Shown: piece by piece, positions 40,912 through 50,191 of the stretch | How the letters are laid out: the number at the start of each line of letters is the position of its first letter | Position numbering within the stretch: position 1 is the stretch's first letter | Assembly (NCBI GenBank): GCA_017396365.1 | Contig: JAFQMD010000022.1 | Span: 101,449-165,448 of the forward strand | Length of the DNA stretch: 64,000 nt | Reading direction: 5' to 3' | From: Clostridia bacterium | GTDB lineage: Bacteria; Bacillota; Clostridia; Christensenellales; Borkfalkiaceae | Program-made: the position numbers and the translations under genes | Notes under the pieces: model-generated | The model's input: only the letters and a program-made list of their open reading frames with translations | Databases searched by the model: none | What the model was told of the DNA's origin: nothing

Positions 40912-41990
40912 TTTTTAACCCGTCCTTTTTTAAAAAATAAAGTTATAAGTGGGAGAGCGTACGCCATAAAAAGCAAGAAATAAACGCCGTATTTCATAAT
41001 GATAGAAAAAACGTTAAAGAAAAAGTTTTGAGTTGCAAAAAATATAATAGCCGTTACGCCGTTGACTATGATACAAGGAATAATTTTGTGTTTAAAATTA
41101 AAGGAGTGGCTAAGGCAAAGTGATGAAAACACGAGTGGTAAAGTAATCGCAAAAACGCAAACTATGGCTAATGCAAAGCCTGCTAGATAGTCAATTCGCC
41201 CTGAATTTGAAAAAGAGAGATAGTATTTGCCCATTTTGATAGGCGCAAAATGCTGTCTTTCGGTAAGCGGTCCAAATTCGCAATATAAAACGCAGAAAAA
41301 CGCAGTTACTATTAGAGCGACAACTAAGTAAGAGAGCATGATTTTAGTTTTTGCAAGTTTTTCGGTTTTAAATTTGCCGATAAAAAATAATATATAAGTG
41401 CTATCGAAAAACCAAAGCAGAGAAAATCTACTTCCTTGTAATACGTTTTTAAAGGGCACGCCTATTGCAATCGGTAGTAAATTCGTTAAATCACAAGCGG
41501 GAATTGATAGAGACAGCAATACTATTATAGCAAAGAGAGAAACCCAAATTAGAAGGTCGGAAATTCTGCCGACGGTTTTTAAACCTTTGTACGAAAAGAA
41601 ACAACTTATTAAAAAAATGGGAGCGAAAATCCAAACGACGTGGGTAGTTTCGTAAAGGGCAATTTCGACGAAACTCTTTTGCTCCAAGATAGGAACGTAC
41701 GCCTTTAAAATAAAATACAAAGCGTATAAACACATAATTATTTTAGTTGGTATTTCACCGCAGTTTTCAATTAGAATTTGATAAAAAGTTAAACCTTTAA
41801 ATCTATCTGAAATTTTTAATACTATAAAAATCATAGCCCCGTCTAAAATAAAGTTTAAAAGAATAGAAATCCAAAGGTTTTCCTTTGCAAAACCCGACAC
41901 GAAAGACGGTAACACAATGATTTTTAATACGGTTGCAAACGCAATCAAAGAAAAACAAACTTGTCTTAATTTTACTTTTTCGTTACTCAT
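40908..41990 (-). CDS. GerAB-family germinant receptor membrane subunit
   Basis: 360 residues, ten hydrophobic segments, of the amino acid permease-like GerB family (APC superfamily). The start KLRQVCFSLIAFATVLKI and a later FKTEKLAKTK loop are typical. In Bacillus this subunit binds the germinant and pairs with A and C subunits. It overlaps the A gene by 4 bases and the C gene by 4 bases, confirming a fixed-ratio operon. The nutrient cannot be predicted. Confidence 0.87.
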   Translation of the reverse strand: MSNEKVKLRQVCFSLIAFATVLKIIVLPSFVSGFAKENLWISILLNFILDGAMIFIVLKISDRFKGLTFYQILIENCGEIPTKIIMCLYALYFILKAYVPILEQKSFVEIALYETTHVVWIFAPIFLISCFFSYKGLKTVGRISDLLIWVSLFAIIVLLSLSIPACDLTNLLPIAIGVPFKNVLQGSRFSLLWFFDSTYILFFIGKFKTEKLAKTKIMLSYLVVALIVTAFFCVLYCEFGPLTERQHFAPIKMGKYYLSFSNSGRIDYLAGFALAIVCVFAITLPLVFSSLCLSHSFNFKHKIIPCIIVNGVTAIIFFATQNFFFNVFSIIMKYGVYFLLFMAYALPLITLFFKKGRVKK

Positions 41991-43423
41991 TTTGAAAATC
42001 TTTGCCTCCTTTCGTTTTTTGAACCGATAGACTTAGGTCTATACTGCATACCTATTACGTTGTTCATATAAACTCCGTCTTGTAAATCGTTCGCAATTAG
42101 TGGGGCGTAAGGGGCGAAATAAGGTACGCCGTAGTTGTCCATAGAGCATAGATAACAAGCGATAAAAGCAATAAAAAGTACGATACCGTAAGCCCCTAAC
42201 GAGCCTGAAATAATAAGGCAAATAAGCCTTAAAACCGAGGTTGTTTCAACAAGTTCGGGTATTGCGTAAATGCTTATTCCAGATAGAGCCATAATTAGTA
42301 TTGCCGGCGTTGACACGATACCTGCGTTTACTGCAGTTTCACCGAGCACCAGCGCTCCTACTACCGCAAGCGCCATACCTACGTATTTTGGCATTCTTAC
42401 GCTCGTTTCGTTTAAAATTTCAAAAATCATCAACACGAAAAACATCTCTACGCTAGGCGATAAAGGTATTTCTTTTATGCTGTTTACTATGGTTAGTAAA
42501 AAATTTAAAGGTATAAGTTGTAGGTGAAACAGTTGTACGGCGACGAATGCTCCCGGTAAAAATATAGAAAAAAGTATTGCGATAATTCTAAGCGATCTTA
42601 CTAAATTAGCCCTATAAGTCGAAACGTAATAATCTTCCGACGCTTGTAAATCTTCAAGCATTAAATAAGGTAAAGTTATAACAAAAGGCGAGCCGTCGAC
42701 TAAAATTCCAACCCTACCTTCAAGCAGTCTTTCCATAAGCACGTCAGGCCTTTCAGTCGAGCCCGTTTGCTTAAAAAGAGAAGTTTTTCTCTCGTTCAAA
42801 ATCTTTGCAATATACGAACTGTCGGGTATTCCGTCGATATCTATTTTTTCAAGTTTTTTCCTTATTTTTTGTACTAAATTATCGTTTGCAATAGTGCTTA
42901 TATAAACAAGTGAAACGTCGGTTTTAGTGTATCTTCCTATTTGAAAGTTTTCAACTTTTAAATCCGTAGATTTTATATATCTTCTAACTAAACTTAAATT
43001 TGACTTAATACTTTCGTTAAAGCCGTTTCTCGGCCCTTTTATTGATAATCCCGTAGGGGGCTCGGAAATGGCTCGAACTTCAAATTTTTTCAGGTCAACG
43101 GAAATTGCTTTAATTTTTCCGTCAAGCAAAACGACGGTTTTGCCTGTCAAAATTTCGTCGCAACACTCGTTTATGGTTTGTTTTATGGTTACGCTTGAAA
43201 GATTGATGCATTTTGCAAGTTTTTTAACCGAAAAATCGGGATTTGCCTTTCTAAGTGGGGCAATAAGTTCAAGTCCCATAGTCTCTTTGTCGGTTATCGA
43301 GTCGATATAAACGGCTGTTGCGTTGTTATCTCCCACTAAAAAATCAAAAAATATCACGTCGTCGCTACCTAAAATGGCTTTTACTGCGTTTACGCTATAA
43401 GATAAATTTTCGTTAATTTTCAT
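41987..43423 (-). CDS. GerA-family spore germination protein, A subunit
   Basis: 478 residues, first gene of the ger operon. The N-terminal soluble domain runs to about residue 285 and contains LVGDNNATAVYIDSI and LLDGKIKAISV. It is followed by about five membrane helices, among them an LPGAFVAVQLFHLQLIPLNF segment near 295-315. This is the channel-forming A subunit of the germinosome. Together with GerB and GerC it shows that the organism sporulates. Slightly shorter than GerAA (482). Confidence 0.9.
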   Translation of the reverse strand: MKINENLSYSVNAVKAILGSDDVIFFDFLVGDNNATAVYIDSITDKETMGLELIAPLRKANPDFSVKKLAKCINLSSVTIKQTINECCDEILTGKTVVLLDGKIKAISVDLKKFEVRAISEPPTGLSIKGPRNGFNESIKSNLSLVRRYIKSTDLKVENFQIGRYTKTDVSLVYISTIANDNLVQKIRKKLEKIDIDGIPDSSYIAKILNERKTSLFKQTGSTERPDVLMERLLEGRVGILVDGSPFVITLPYLMLEDLQASEDYYVSTYRANLVRSLRIIAILFSIFLPGAFVAVQLFHLQLIPLNFLLTIVNSIKEIPLSPSVEMFFVLMIFEILNETSVRMPKYVGMALAVVGALVLGETAVNAGIVSTPAILIMALSGISIYAIPELVETTSVLRLICLIISGSLGAYGIVLFIAFIACYLCSMDNYGVPYFAPYAPLIANDLQDGVYMNNVIGMQYRPKSIGSKNERRQRFSK

Positions 43424-43581
43424 ATTTTAAGTATTTTGAAAAAATTTTTTATTATTCAAAAATTCTTAAATATTACCTAAAATTTATACTATATTGTATA
43501 AATTAAAAAATGAACGAAAGTGCTATTGACAATATTAAAAATCCGTGTTATAAATTAAGAAAAACGAATGGGGAAACTGTT

Positions 43582-44670
43582 ATGAGTTTACAAAAAATCC
43601 TTGCAAATTTTAAAATAGACGGAGAGTTTTTATCTTGCGAGCCGTACGGTAGCGGTCATATCAATAGGACTTACTGCGCCGTTTTTAATACTGTAAACGG
43701 AAAGAAAAGATATATTTTACAAAAGATAAATTCTACGCTTTTTACTAACGTTGACGGGCTTATGAATAATATTAAACTCGTAACTGAGTTCAATCGCGCT
43801 GAAATCGAAAAAAGGGGCGGTGATCCGCTTAGAGAAACTCTCAATCTCGTTTACACGCTTGACGGAAAGCCGTATTTTAAGACTGAAAACGGCGAGTATT
43901 ATAGAGTATATATATTTATTGAAGGCGCTTTGGGTTACGACGTAGTTGAAAAACCCGAGCATTTTTATGAAAGCGCCGTTGCCTTTGGTAAATTCGCTCA
44001 ACTTTTAGACAGGTTTGACAACAGTCAACTTTTTGAAGTTTTACCAAATTTCCATAATACCGTTATGAGATTTGAAAACTTGAAAAAGGCGATTGAACTT
44101 GATAAGATGAATAGAGCAAAAGACGTAAAGGCGGAAATTGACTTTGCGCTCTCGCAAGAAAAATACGTTTCAACAATCGTTGACCTTTTAGAGTCTGGGA
44201 AAATGCCTTGGAGAGTTACTCACAACGATACCAAACTCAACAACGTTTTAATTGATACGAAAACTGACAAGGCTGTATGCGTAATCGACCTTGATACTAT
44301 GATGCCTGGTAGTATTTGTTACGATTTTGGCGATTCCATTAGATTTGGTTGCAATCCGTGTTTAGAAGACACTCCCGAAACTGAAAAAGTAATTTTTAGC
44401 ATGCCTTTATACGAAGAATACGCAAAGGGATATTTAAGCGTTTTCGGCGAAACGATTACTGATATCGAACGTAAAAATCTTCCTATGGGCGCAATACTTA
44501 TGACTTACGAGTGTGGAATAAGATTTTTGACCGACTTTTTAGACGGAGACGTATATTTTAGGACGAGTAGAGAAAGGCAAAATCTTGACAGAACGAGAAC
44601 TCAATTCAAACTTGTAAAAGACATGCACGAAAATTACGATAAAATGTGTAAGATTATTGAAAAATATTGA
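43582..44670 (+). CDS. APH-fold sugar kinase resembling N-acetylhexosamine 1-kinase
   Basis: 362 residues from the ATG at 43582, behind GGGGA; an ATG at 43510 further upstream lacks a Shine-Dalgarno. The APH-like fold shows YGSGHINRTYC near the N-terminus, VTHNDTKLNNVLID as catalytic loop (near residue 210) and VCVIDLDTMMPGS for metal binding. The pattern resembles NahK/LnpB kinases of Bifidobacterium, which phosphorylate GlcNAc or GalNAc at C1. The substrate is inferred only. It ends at a terminator. Confidence 0.8.
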   Translation: MSLQKILANFKIDGEFLSCEPYGSGHINRTYCAVFNTVNGKKRYILQKINSTLFTNVDGLMNNIKLVTEFNRAEIEKRGGDPLRETLNLVYTLDGKPYFKTENGEYYRVYIFIEGALGYDVVEKPEHFYESAVAFGKFAQLLDRFDNSQLFEVLPNFHNTVMRFENLKKAIELDKMNRAKDVKAEIDFALSQEKYVSTIVDLLESGKMPWRVTHNDTKLNNVLIDTKTDKAVCVIDLDTMMPGSICYDFGDSIRFGCNPCLEDTPETEKVIFSMPLYEEYAKGYLSVFGETITDIERKNLPMGAILMTYECGIRFLTDFLDGDVYFRTSRERQNLDRTRTQFKLVKDMHENYDKMCKIIEKY

Positions 44671-44681
44671 TAAAAATAATT

Positions 44682-44712
44682 GCCCAAGCGCTATGCTTGG
44701 GCTTTTTGTTTT
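44682..44712 (+). terminator. Rho-independent terminator after the sugar kinase gene
   Basis: GCCCAAGC / GCTTGGGC stem with a GCTAT loop, then TTTTTGTTTT. It separates the kinase from the next promoter. Confidence 0.93.
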
Positions 44713-44719
44713 AAAACGT

Positions 44720-44748
44720 TTGATATTTATATCAAAATGTGTTAGACT
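44720..44748 (+). promoter_or_regulatory. Sigma-A promoter of the HPr-kinase-like cassette
   Basis: TTGATA at 44720-44725, 17-base spacer, TAGACT at 44743-44748. The ATG at 44756 lies only seven bases beyond the -10 and lacks a Shine-Dalgarno, so this transcript is predicted to be leaderless. Confidence 0.7.
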
Positions 44749-44755
44749 AAATAAA

Positions 44756-45469
44756 ATGATTTACGAAATTGCAGAACTTAGAGTAAAAATAAATAATAAA
44801 TTTAAATATACGGATAGATTTTGCGAAAAATATTTATCTACCGACCAAACGAGCGATTTTGACCTTGAAATTGAAGTTAGCGAAGAGGAGTTTCTTGATG
44901 AGAAACAAAAATCTTCTGAGTTTTCGGACGGTTACGTAGAAAATCTTTGTATTTATCGCAAAATGTGTTCAAAAATGCTAAAATGGGATAGGTTTTTGAT
45001 GCACACCGCCGTTTTAGAGTATGACGGCTATTGCTACGCTTTTTTAGGAAGAAGTGGAACTGGCAAGTCAACTCATACTGGGCTATGGCTTAAAAATTTG
45101 CCAAATGCAAAGATTTTAAACGGAGATAAGCCGATTATTGCCTATAAAAACGGCGAGTTTATTGCTTACGGTACGCCGTGGATGGGTAAAGAAAGGTTGG
45201 GCTATAACGGAAAAGGGAAGTTAAAAGCGCTTTGTTTTTTAGAACAGGCGAAGAAAAATGAAATTGCGCTTATTGAAAAAGACAAGGTTGCCGAAAGGCT
45301 TTTCGTTCAACTACTAATGCCAGAAGATTTTAATTTCGTTGCGAGAACTTTAGAACTTGCCGACGAACTTATAAAATCCGTTCCGTCATATTTGTTGAAA
45401 TGCGATATTTCGGACCTTGCGTTTAAAACTGCTTACGACTGTTTGGTGGGTGGCAAAGATGCAAAATAA
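44756..45469 (+). CDS. HPr-kinase-like P-loop protein of an export cassette
   Basis: 237 residues from the ATG at 44756; reading further upstream would cross a terminator. The P-loop is GRSGTGKSTHT near residue 103, in the HprK/PEP-carboxykinase-like fold, and further positions read LNGDKPIIAY and YGTPWMGKERLG. The N-terminal ~90 residues differ from true HprK. Proteins like this accompany peptide-modification clusters with PqqD-like partners; substrate unknown. It overlaps the next gene by 11 bases and is co-transcribed with a peptidase and exporter. Confidence 0.7.
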   Translation: MIYEIAELRVKINNKFKYTDRFCEKYLSTDQTSDFDLEIEVSEEEFLDEKQKSSEFSDGYVENLCIYRKMCSKMLKWDRFLMHTAVLEYDGYCYAFLGRSGTGKSTHTGLWLKNLPNAKILNGDKPIIAYKNGEFIAYGTPWMGKERLGYNGKGKLKALCFLEQAKKNEIALIEKDKVAERLFVQLLMPEDFNFVARTLELADELIKSVPSYLLKCDISDLAFKTAYDCLVGGKDAK

Positions 45470-45908
45470 AAAGGTAAATATAAAAGAGTTGCTAAATAGC
45501 GACGGTAAGTTTATAGGTACGACAGTTGGCGTTAGTATGCGTCCTATGATAGTAAGCGGTAGGGACGTTGTTGTAATTGAAAAAAAGACGAAAAGGCTAA
45601 AACCGTTAGACGTTGCTTTATATATGCGTAACGATAAAGATTACGTTTTGCATAGGGTTTTAAAGGTTACGGACGACGGGTACATTATTCGTGGCGACAA
45701 CTGTTATAGCGACGAAATAGTAAAAGAAGATGAAGTTATAGGTGTTTTAACCCAGTATTTTAAAAAAGAAAAGCCTATAATGATGGACGATAAAAAATAT
45801 CTTCGATACGTTAAGAGAAGATTATTTTGGTACAAACCGAGAAAATTTTTCGTCAAAATATACTTAAAATTAAGAAAAGTAGCGAGAAGAATTATAAAAG
45901 GAAAGTAA
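45459..45908 (+). CDS. S26/S24-like peptidase of an export cassette
   Basis: 149 residues from the ATG at 45459, following GGTGGGTGGC; it overlaps the kinase-like gene by 11 bases. The signal-peptidase signature is GVSMRPMI with the putative nucleophile Ser26, then LHRVLKV (His65) and IIRGDNCYSD (Asp80). This fits the Ser-His-Asp SipW-like branch. There is no membrane anchor at either end: the C-terminus is a strongly basic helix. Its target is presumably a peptide or protein handled by the next ABC exporter; this is inference. Confidence 0.72.
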   Translation: MQNKKVNIKELLNSDGKFIGTTVGVSMRPMIVSGRDVVVIEKKTKRLKPLDVALYMRNDKDYVLHRVLKVTDDGYIIRGDNCYSDEIVKEDEVIGVLTQYFKKEKPIMMDDKKYLRYVKRRLFWYKPRKFFVKIYLKLRKVARRIIKGK

Positions 45909-45909
45909 A

Positions 45910-47556
45910 ATGGCTAAAAGCACTCAGTCAAAATCAAAGATATGGCTTGATAAAAACGTCGGCAAATATACGCCGTCAATAGTTTTTTTAACCGTTTTAA
46001 ACGTTTTAGCAACGGTTTGTTCGGTAGGCTTTGCGTATCTTTCGAGTTTTTTAATAAATAGCGCGACGAAAAACGACGATAGCGGTATAATTTTATTTTC
46101 TTGCATAGTTTTAAGCCTATTGATAGGGCGAGTTATTTTAAGAGCGGGCATAACTTTTTGGTCGGAAAAAAGTAGGGCGACTATCATTACCGATTTGAGA
46201 AGTAGGCTTTTTAGAAAAGTTTTAAAATCTAATTATAAAGACGTTGAAAAATATCATAGTGGCGAATTATTGACGAGAATAACCGTCGATAGCGCGGAAA
46301 TTGCGGGTACGACAGTTGGGTTTATTCCGCAAACGGTTGGGATTTTGGTACAAATAGTCGGAGCGATAATTGCCCTTTTAGACGTCGATTTTTATTTTAC
46401 GATTTTCCTTATCGTTGGTGGCGCGATAATTATAGGAATATCCGCTTTTTTGAGAAAGAAAACTAAATGGTTTTATAAAGAGATAATGAAAGCCGACGGT
46501 AAAAGCCGTTCGTTTATGCAAGAGAGCGTTGTGTCGGAACTTACTATAAAATCATTTGGCGCTGAAGAAAAAACTGCAAATAAAGCCGATAAAATCTTAG
46601 ATTTTTATAAACAGCGTAGAATAGGTAGGGCAAAACTTACTTCGCTTACGGGTATTTTGTACGCTCTTGTAACTAACGTTGGGTTGGTTTTTGCGATAAT
46701 TTGGTGCGCTTTTGGAATTACGAAGGGTATGGACTACGGCGCGGTGCTTGCAATCGTATTGCTTATGGAACAACTGCAACGCCCGTTAAATTCTGTTTCG
46801 GCAATTATGCCTGCATACTATTCAAGGCAAGCGAGCGCGGAAAGGCTTTGTGAAATCGACGAATTTGACGAAGAAGAAACTCAAAATTGCAACCCTATAA
46901 GTTATGACGAAATACAAAGCGTAAGCGTTAAAAACGCTACATTTTATTATGATAAAGAAAAGGTTTTAGACGATTTTAGCATAGATTTTGAAAAGAATAA
47001 AACGACTTGTCTTTACGGCGTTTCGGGTGGTGGAAAGAGCACTCTTTTTAAACTTTTACTCGGCGTTTATTCTTTAAACGACGGCGAAATAGGTTTTAAC
47101 ACGGACGACGGCTTTAAGAAAATTAGCGCCGAGCATAGAAATTTATTTGCGTTCGTTCCGCAGGGCAATTTCCTGTTTTCTGGCACGGTTTATGAAAATT
47201 TAACCTTTTTCTCCGACGAAAACGACCAAGAGATTTTAAAGCAAAAGGTAAAAAAGGCGATAGAAAATTCTTGTAGCGAGTTCGTGTACGACTTGCCCGA
47301 CGGGCTCGATACCGTTTTAAACGAGCAGGGCGGTGGGCTTTCGGAAGGTCAAAAGCAAAGGCTTGCCGTTGCAAGAGCCTTTTTGACCGAAAGACCTATA
47401 CTTTTACTTGACGAAGCGACTTCGGCGCTCGACGAAGAAACGGAAGGTAGGCTTATAGAAAATATTAAAAATATGAAAGATAAAACTTGTATAATTATTT
47501 CTCACCGTCAGGCTGTTATAGATTTTGCCGACAAGTCTGTGAAAATAGGTGAATAA
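45910..47556 (+). CDS. ABC exporter, fused membrane and ATPase domains
   Basis: 548 residues. Six-helix membrane domain (about 1-300) then a nucleotide-binding domain with Walker A GVSGGGKST, Q-loop FVPQG, signature LSEGQKQRLAVARA, Walker B ILLLDEATSALD and H-loop IIISHR. It lacks an N-terminal C39 peptidase domain, which agrees with a separate peptidase gene upstream. It exports a peptide or lipid; the substrate is unknown. It is the last gene of a three-gene cassette. Confidence 0.88.
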   Translation: MAKSTQSKSKIWLDKNVGKYTPSIVFLTVLNVLATVCSVGFAYLSSFLINSATKNDDSGIILFSCIVLSLLIGRVILRAGITFWSEKSRATIITDLRSRLFRKVLKSNYKDVEKYHSGELLTRITVDSAEIAGTTVGFIPQTVGILVQIVGAIIALLDVDFYFTIFLIVGGAIIIGISAFLRKKTKWFYKEIMKADGKSRSFMQESVVSELTIKSFGAEEKTANKADKILDFYKQRRIGRAKLTSLTGILYALVTNVGLVFAIIWCAFGITKGMDYGAVLAIVLLMEQLQRPLNSVSAIMPAYYSRQASAERLCEIDEFDEEETQNCNPISYDEIQSVSVKNATFYYDKEKVLDDFSIDFEKNKTTCLYGVSGGGKSTLFKLLLGVYSLNDGEIGFNTDDGFKKISAEHRNLFAFVPQGNFLFSGTVYENLTFFSDENDQEILKQKVKKAIENSCSEFVYDLPDGLDTVLNEQGGGLSEGQKQRLAVARAFLTERPILLLDEATSALDEETEGRLIENIKNMKDKTCIIISHRQAVIDFADKSVKIGE

Positions 47557-47565
47557 GTAAAATAA

Positions 47566-47628
47566 AAGCGTTCTGACAAGTAAGAAACTCTACTTAAGTT
47601 TCTCTCTAATCAGAACGCTTAATTTTTT
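47566..47628. terminator. Bidirectional terminator between ABC exporter and DUF1846 gene
   Basis: AAGCGTTCTGA / TCAGAACGCTT stem with a smaller inner hairpin (AGAAACT/AGTTTCT), followed by ATTTTTTA on the plus strand. The genes on either side converge. Confidence 0.85.
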
Positions 47629-47629
47629 A

Positions 47630-49114
47630 TTAGTGAGCGTGGTTTTTGTCTTTAATAACGGGGTTCATAGTAAGGTTTATGCCTAATTTTTTATAGAACT
47701 TTTCGTCGTTGTGAGCGAGCATAACCGTCGTATGAGCCTCGCAACCTCTAAGTTTAGGAAGTTGTTTAATCGCCTTTTCAGCATTTTTATCGTGTTCGGC
47801 AGAAGATGAAAGAGCAATGAGCATTTCGTCGATATGTAATCTTGGGTTTTTACTGCCTAAATATTTAATCTTTAAGTCTTGTATTGGCATGATGGCGTTT
47901 TTTGAAATAAGGTCAATGCTATCGTCAATGCCTGCGAGATATTTTAAAGCGTTTAAAAGCATGCTCGACGAACAACCGAAAAGGTCGCCCGTTCTACCCG
48001 TTATTACCGTTCCGTCCTCAAGTTCGATAGCGGCGGCAGGTAAGCCCCTTTCTTCTGACAAAGCGTTTGCTACGGTATATACTTTTCTATCCGACAAATC
48101 TACGTTGTTACCTTTCATAATAAGGTCGATTTTATCAGATTCAACGGGCTCTAAATCGTTTCTTCTCTCGTTTGCAAGAGCCTTTAAATATCTACGGATA
48201 ATCTCTTGTTTTGCTGCCTCTACGCAAACGGCGTCGTCGCTGATTGCATAACCAGCCATATTTACGCCCATATCGGTTGGAGATTTATATGGAGATTTAC
48301 CCATTATTTTTTCAAAAATAGCGTTTAAAACAGGGAAAATTTCAACGTCTCTATTATAGTTTACCGCAAGTTTTCCGTACGCTGATAAATGCCATGGGTC
48401 AATCATATTTACGTCGTTTAAATCTGCGGTTGCCGCTTCGTAGGCAAGGTTTACCATATGGTTGAGCGGTAAATTCCAAATGGGGAAAGTTTCGTATTTA
48501 GCGTAGCCTACTTTGTTGCCCCTTAAATGTTCAAGATAAAGTTGTGAAAGGCAGGTTGCCATTTTGCCAGAGCCAGGACCTGGGGCAGTTATGATGACGA
48601 GGTCGCGACTCGTTTCGATATATTCGTTTTTGCCAAGTCCTTCGCTTGATACTATAAGTGGAACGTTGTGCGGATAACCCTTTATATTATAATGATGATA
48701 TACCTTAACGCCGAGTTTTTTAACTTTTTCCGCAAAGGTTTTAGCGGCGTCGTTGTTTTCGGTGAACTGAGTCAAAACTATGCTACCAACGAAAAGGTCG
48801 TAACTTCTAAATATGTCGATAAGGCGGATTGCGTCTTGGTCGTAAGTTATACCAAGGTCGGCTCTTACCTTATTTTTAATTATGTCGTTACTGTTTACGA
48901 CGATAACTATTTCAGCCCTGTCTTTAAGTTTGCAGAGCATTTTAATTTTATTGTCGGGCGCAAAACCGGGGAGAACTCTCGATGCGTGAAAGTCGTCAAA
49001 GAGTTTACCGCCGAATTCAATGTATAATTTGCCACCGAAATCGTTAATGCGTTCAAGAATTTTCTCAGACTGAAGGTTTAAATATTTTTCGCTATCGAAC
49101 CCTATTTTTTTCAC
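47630..49114 (-). CDS. DUF1846 family protein
   Basis: 494 residues from the GTG at 49114, chosen because AAGAGGTG lies just upstream; reading on would add an unlikely leader. Family signatures include GFDSEKYLNLQSEKI at the start, DLGITYDQDAIRLID, the P-loop-like ITAPGPGSGKMATCLSQLY and FPIWNLPLNHMVNLAYEAAT. Homologues occur widely in Firmicutes; the function is unknown, though the fold is described as nucleotide-binding. The promoter and terminator show a single-gene unit. Confidence 0.9.
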   Translation of the reverse strand: MKKIGFDSEKYLNLQSEKILERINDFGGKLYIEFGGKLFDDFHASRVLPGFAPDNKIKMLCKLKDRAEIVIVVNSNDIIKNKVRADLGITYDQDAIRLIDIFRSYDLFVGSIVLTQFTENNDAAKTFAEKVKKLGVKVYHHYNIKGYPHNVPLIVSSEGLGKNEYIETSRDLVIITAPGPGSGKMATCLSQLYLEHLRGNKVGYAKYETFPIWNLPLNHMVNLAYEAATADLNDVNMIDPWHLSAYGKLAVNYNRDVEIFPVLNAIFEKIMGKSPYKSPTDMGVNMAGYAISDDAVCVEAAKQEIIRRYLKALANERRNDLEPVESDKIDLIMKGNNVDLSDRKVYTVANALSEERGLPAAAIELEDGTVITGRTGDLFGCSSSMLLNALKYLAGIDDSIDLISKNAIMPIQDLKIKYLGSKNPRLHIDEMLIALSSSAEHDKNAEKAIKQLPKLRGCEAHTTVMLAHNDEKFYKKLGINLTMNPVIKDKNHAH

Positions 49115-49145
49115 GTTGCACCTCTTAAGTATTAATACCAAATCA

Positions 49146-49174
49146 TTATAACAAATTAGATTGTATTTTGCAAT
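49146..49174 (-). promoter_or_regulatory. Sigma-A promoter of the DUF1846 gene
   Basis: On the minus strand TTGCAA (49174-49169), 17-base spacer, TATAAT (49151-49146). Confidence 0.8.
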
Positions 49175-49226
49175 AATTAACGCAAAATAAAAGTTTAATT
49201 TTTAATAAATTAAAAATTGTTTACAG

Positions 49227-49255
49227 TTGACAATAAAAATGTTTTAAATTATAAT
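49227..49255 (+). promoter_or_regulatory. Consensus sigma-A promoter of the esterase gene
   Basis: Exact TTGACA (49227-49232) and exact TATAAT (49250-49255) with a 17-base spacer. Confidence 0.9.
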
Positions 49256-49281
49256 TAAAAAAAAGAAAGGAAAAATTGCGT

Positions 49282-50133
49282 ATGAAATGTTTTACAGTTG
49301 ACTTATACGAATATTTTAAAGTTCAAAAACCGCACGGCGCAAGGGCAAACCTTTGTTGCTACGTTAAAGATAATTCAGAAGAGATAAATTTAAACAGAAA
49401 AAACCCTGCAATGCTAATTATCCCCGGTGGTGGATACGGTATGGTAAGTGATAGAGAAGGCGAGCCCGTTGCTCTTAATTTTTTATCAAGAGGTTTTTGT
49501 TGTTTCGTGCTAACGTATTCGGTTGCGCCTATCCGCTTTCCTTATCAACTCGTTGAAGCGGTTATGGCGATGGCGTATATCCGTAAAAACGCAAAAGAAC
49601 TCTTAATTGACGAAAATATGATTGCATCTGTTGGTTTTTCGGCAGGCGGTCATCTTTGCGGAATGCTCGGTTCAATTTCCGATTGTGAAGACGTAAAGGC
49701 AATATTTAGCGCGGACGTGCCCGTTGCTCCTAACGCTATTATTTTGTCGTACGCAGTTATAAAAGATAAGGATAAAGCGCATCAAGGTAGTTTTGATAAC
49801 CTTTGCGGTGACGACGACGAGTTAAAAGAAAAATTAAACGTTGCAAAATTAGTCAATAAAAATTCCGCGCCTGCGTTTATTTGGGCTACGAGAGCGGACA
49901 CCGTCGTTCCTGTAAAAAACTCTTTGGTCATTGCGGATGCGTATGAAAACGTCGGCGTGCCTTTTTCTATTCACGTTTGGGGAAAGGGAGAGCACGGATT
50001 GTCGGTTGCGGATAAAACCGTTTATGGAGGACACGCTTGGCGCGTGCTTGACGAGAAGACGAAAAGCGTTAATCTTTGGCTTGATTTAGCGGAAGAGTGG
50101 CTCGCTGAAATGGGAATTGCAATCCAAGAATAA
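49282..50133 (+). CDS. Alpha/beta hydrolase, BD-FAE/acetyl-esterase type
   Basis: 283 residues from the ATG at 49282; a TTG at 49276 is better spaced from AAAGGA and remains possible. Oxyanion region AMLIIPGGGYGMVS, nucleophile elbow VGFSAGGHLCG, acid/base region FIWATRADTVVPV and a final His in GKGEHGLSV. This matches the carbohydrate esterase/BD-FAE family acting on acetylated xylan or related sugars. No signal peptide, so the enzyme is cytoplasmic. It probably removes acetyl groups from imported oligosaccharides; this is inference. Confidence 0.85.
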   Translation: MKCFTVDLYEYFKVQKPHGARANLCCYVKDNSEEINLNRKNPAMLIIPGGGYGMVSDREGEPVALNFLSRGFCCFVLTYSVAPIRFPYQLVEAVMAMAYIRKNAKELLIDENMIASVGFSAGGHLCGMLGSISDCEDVKAIFSADVPVAPNAIILSYAVIKDKDKAHQGSFDNLCGDDDELKEKLNVAKLVNKNSAPAFIWATRADTVVPVKNSLVIADAYENVGVPFSIHVWGKGEHGLSVADKTVYGGHAWRVLDEKTKSVNLWLDLAEEWLAEMGIAIQE

Positions 50134-50134
50134 A

Positions 50135-50170
50135 AAAACGCCTTTTGCGATTTAAAGCAAAGGGCGTTTT
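50135..50170 (+). terminator. Rho-independent terminator after the esterase gene
   Basis: AAAACGCCTTTTGC and GCAAAGGGCGTTTT form a stem with one mismatch around a GATTTAAA loop, with a trailing T run. Confidence 0.88.
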
Positions 50171-50191
50171 ATAAATTTATATAACAAGAAA

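Noticed and set aside
43431..43458. Sigma-G promoter for the ger operon (TGAATA and CAAAATA, minus strand)
   Set aside because: The spacer is 14 bases, shorter than the usual 17-18, and AT-rich sequence makes such matches common.
44657..44755. An N-terminal extension of the HPr-kinase-like protein
   Set aside because: It would start upstream of, and be translated through, the strong terminator at 44682-44712 and the promoter at 44720-44748.
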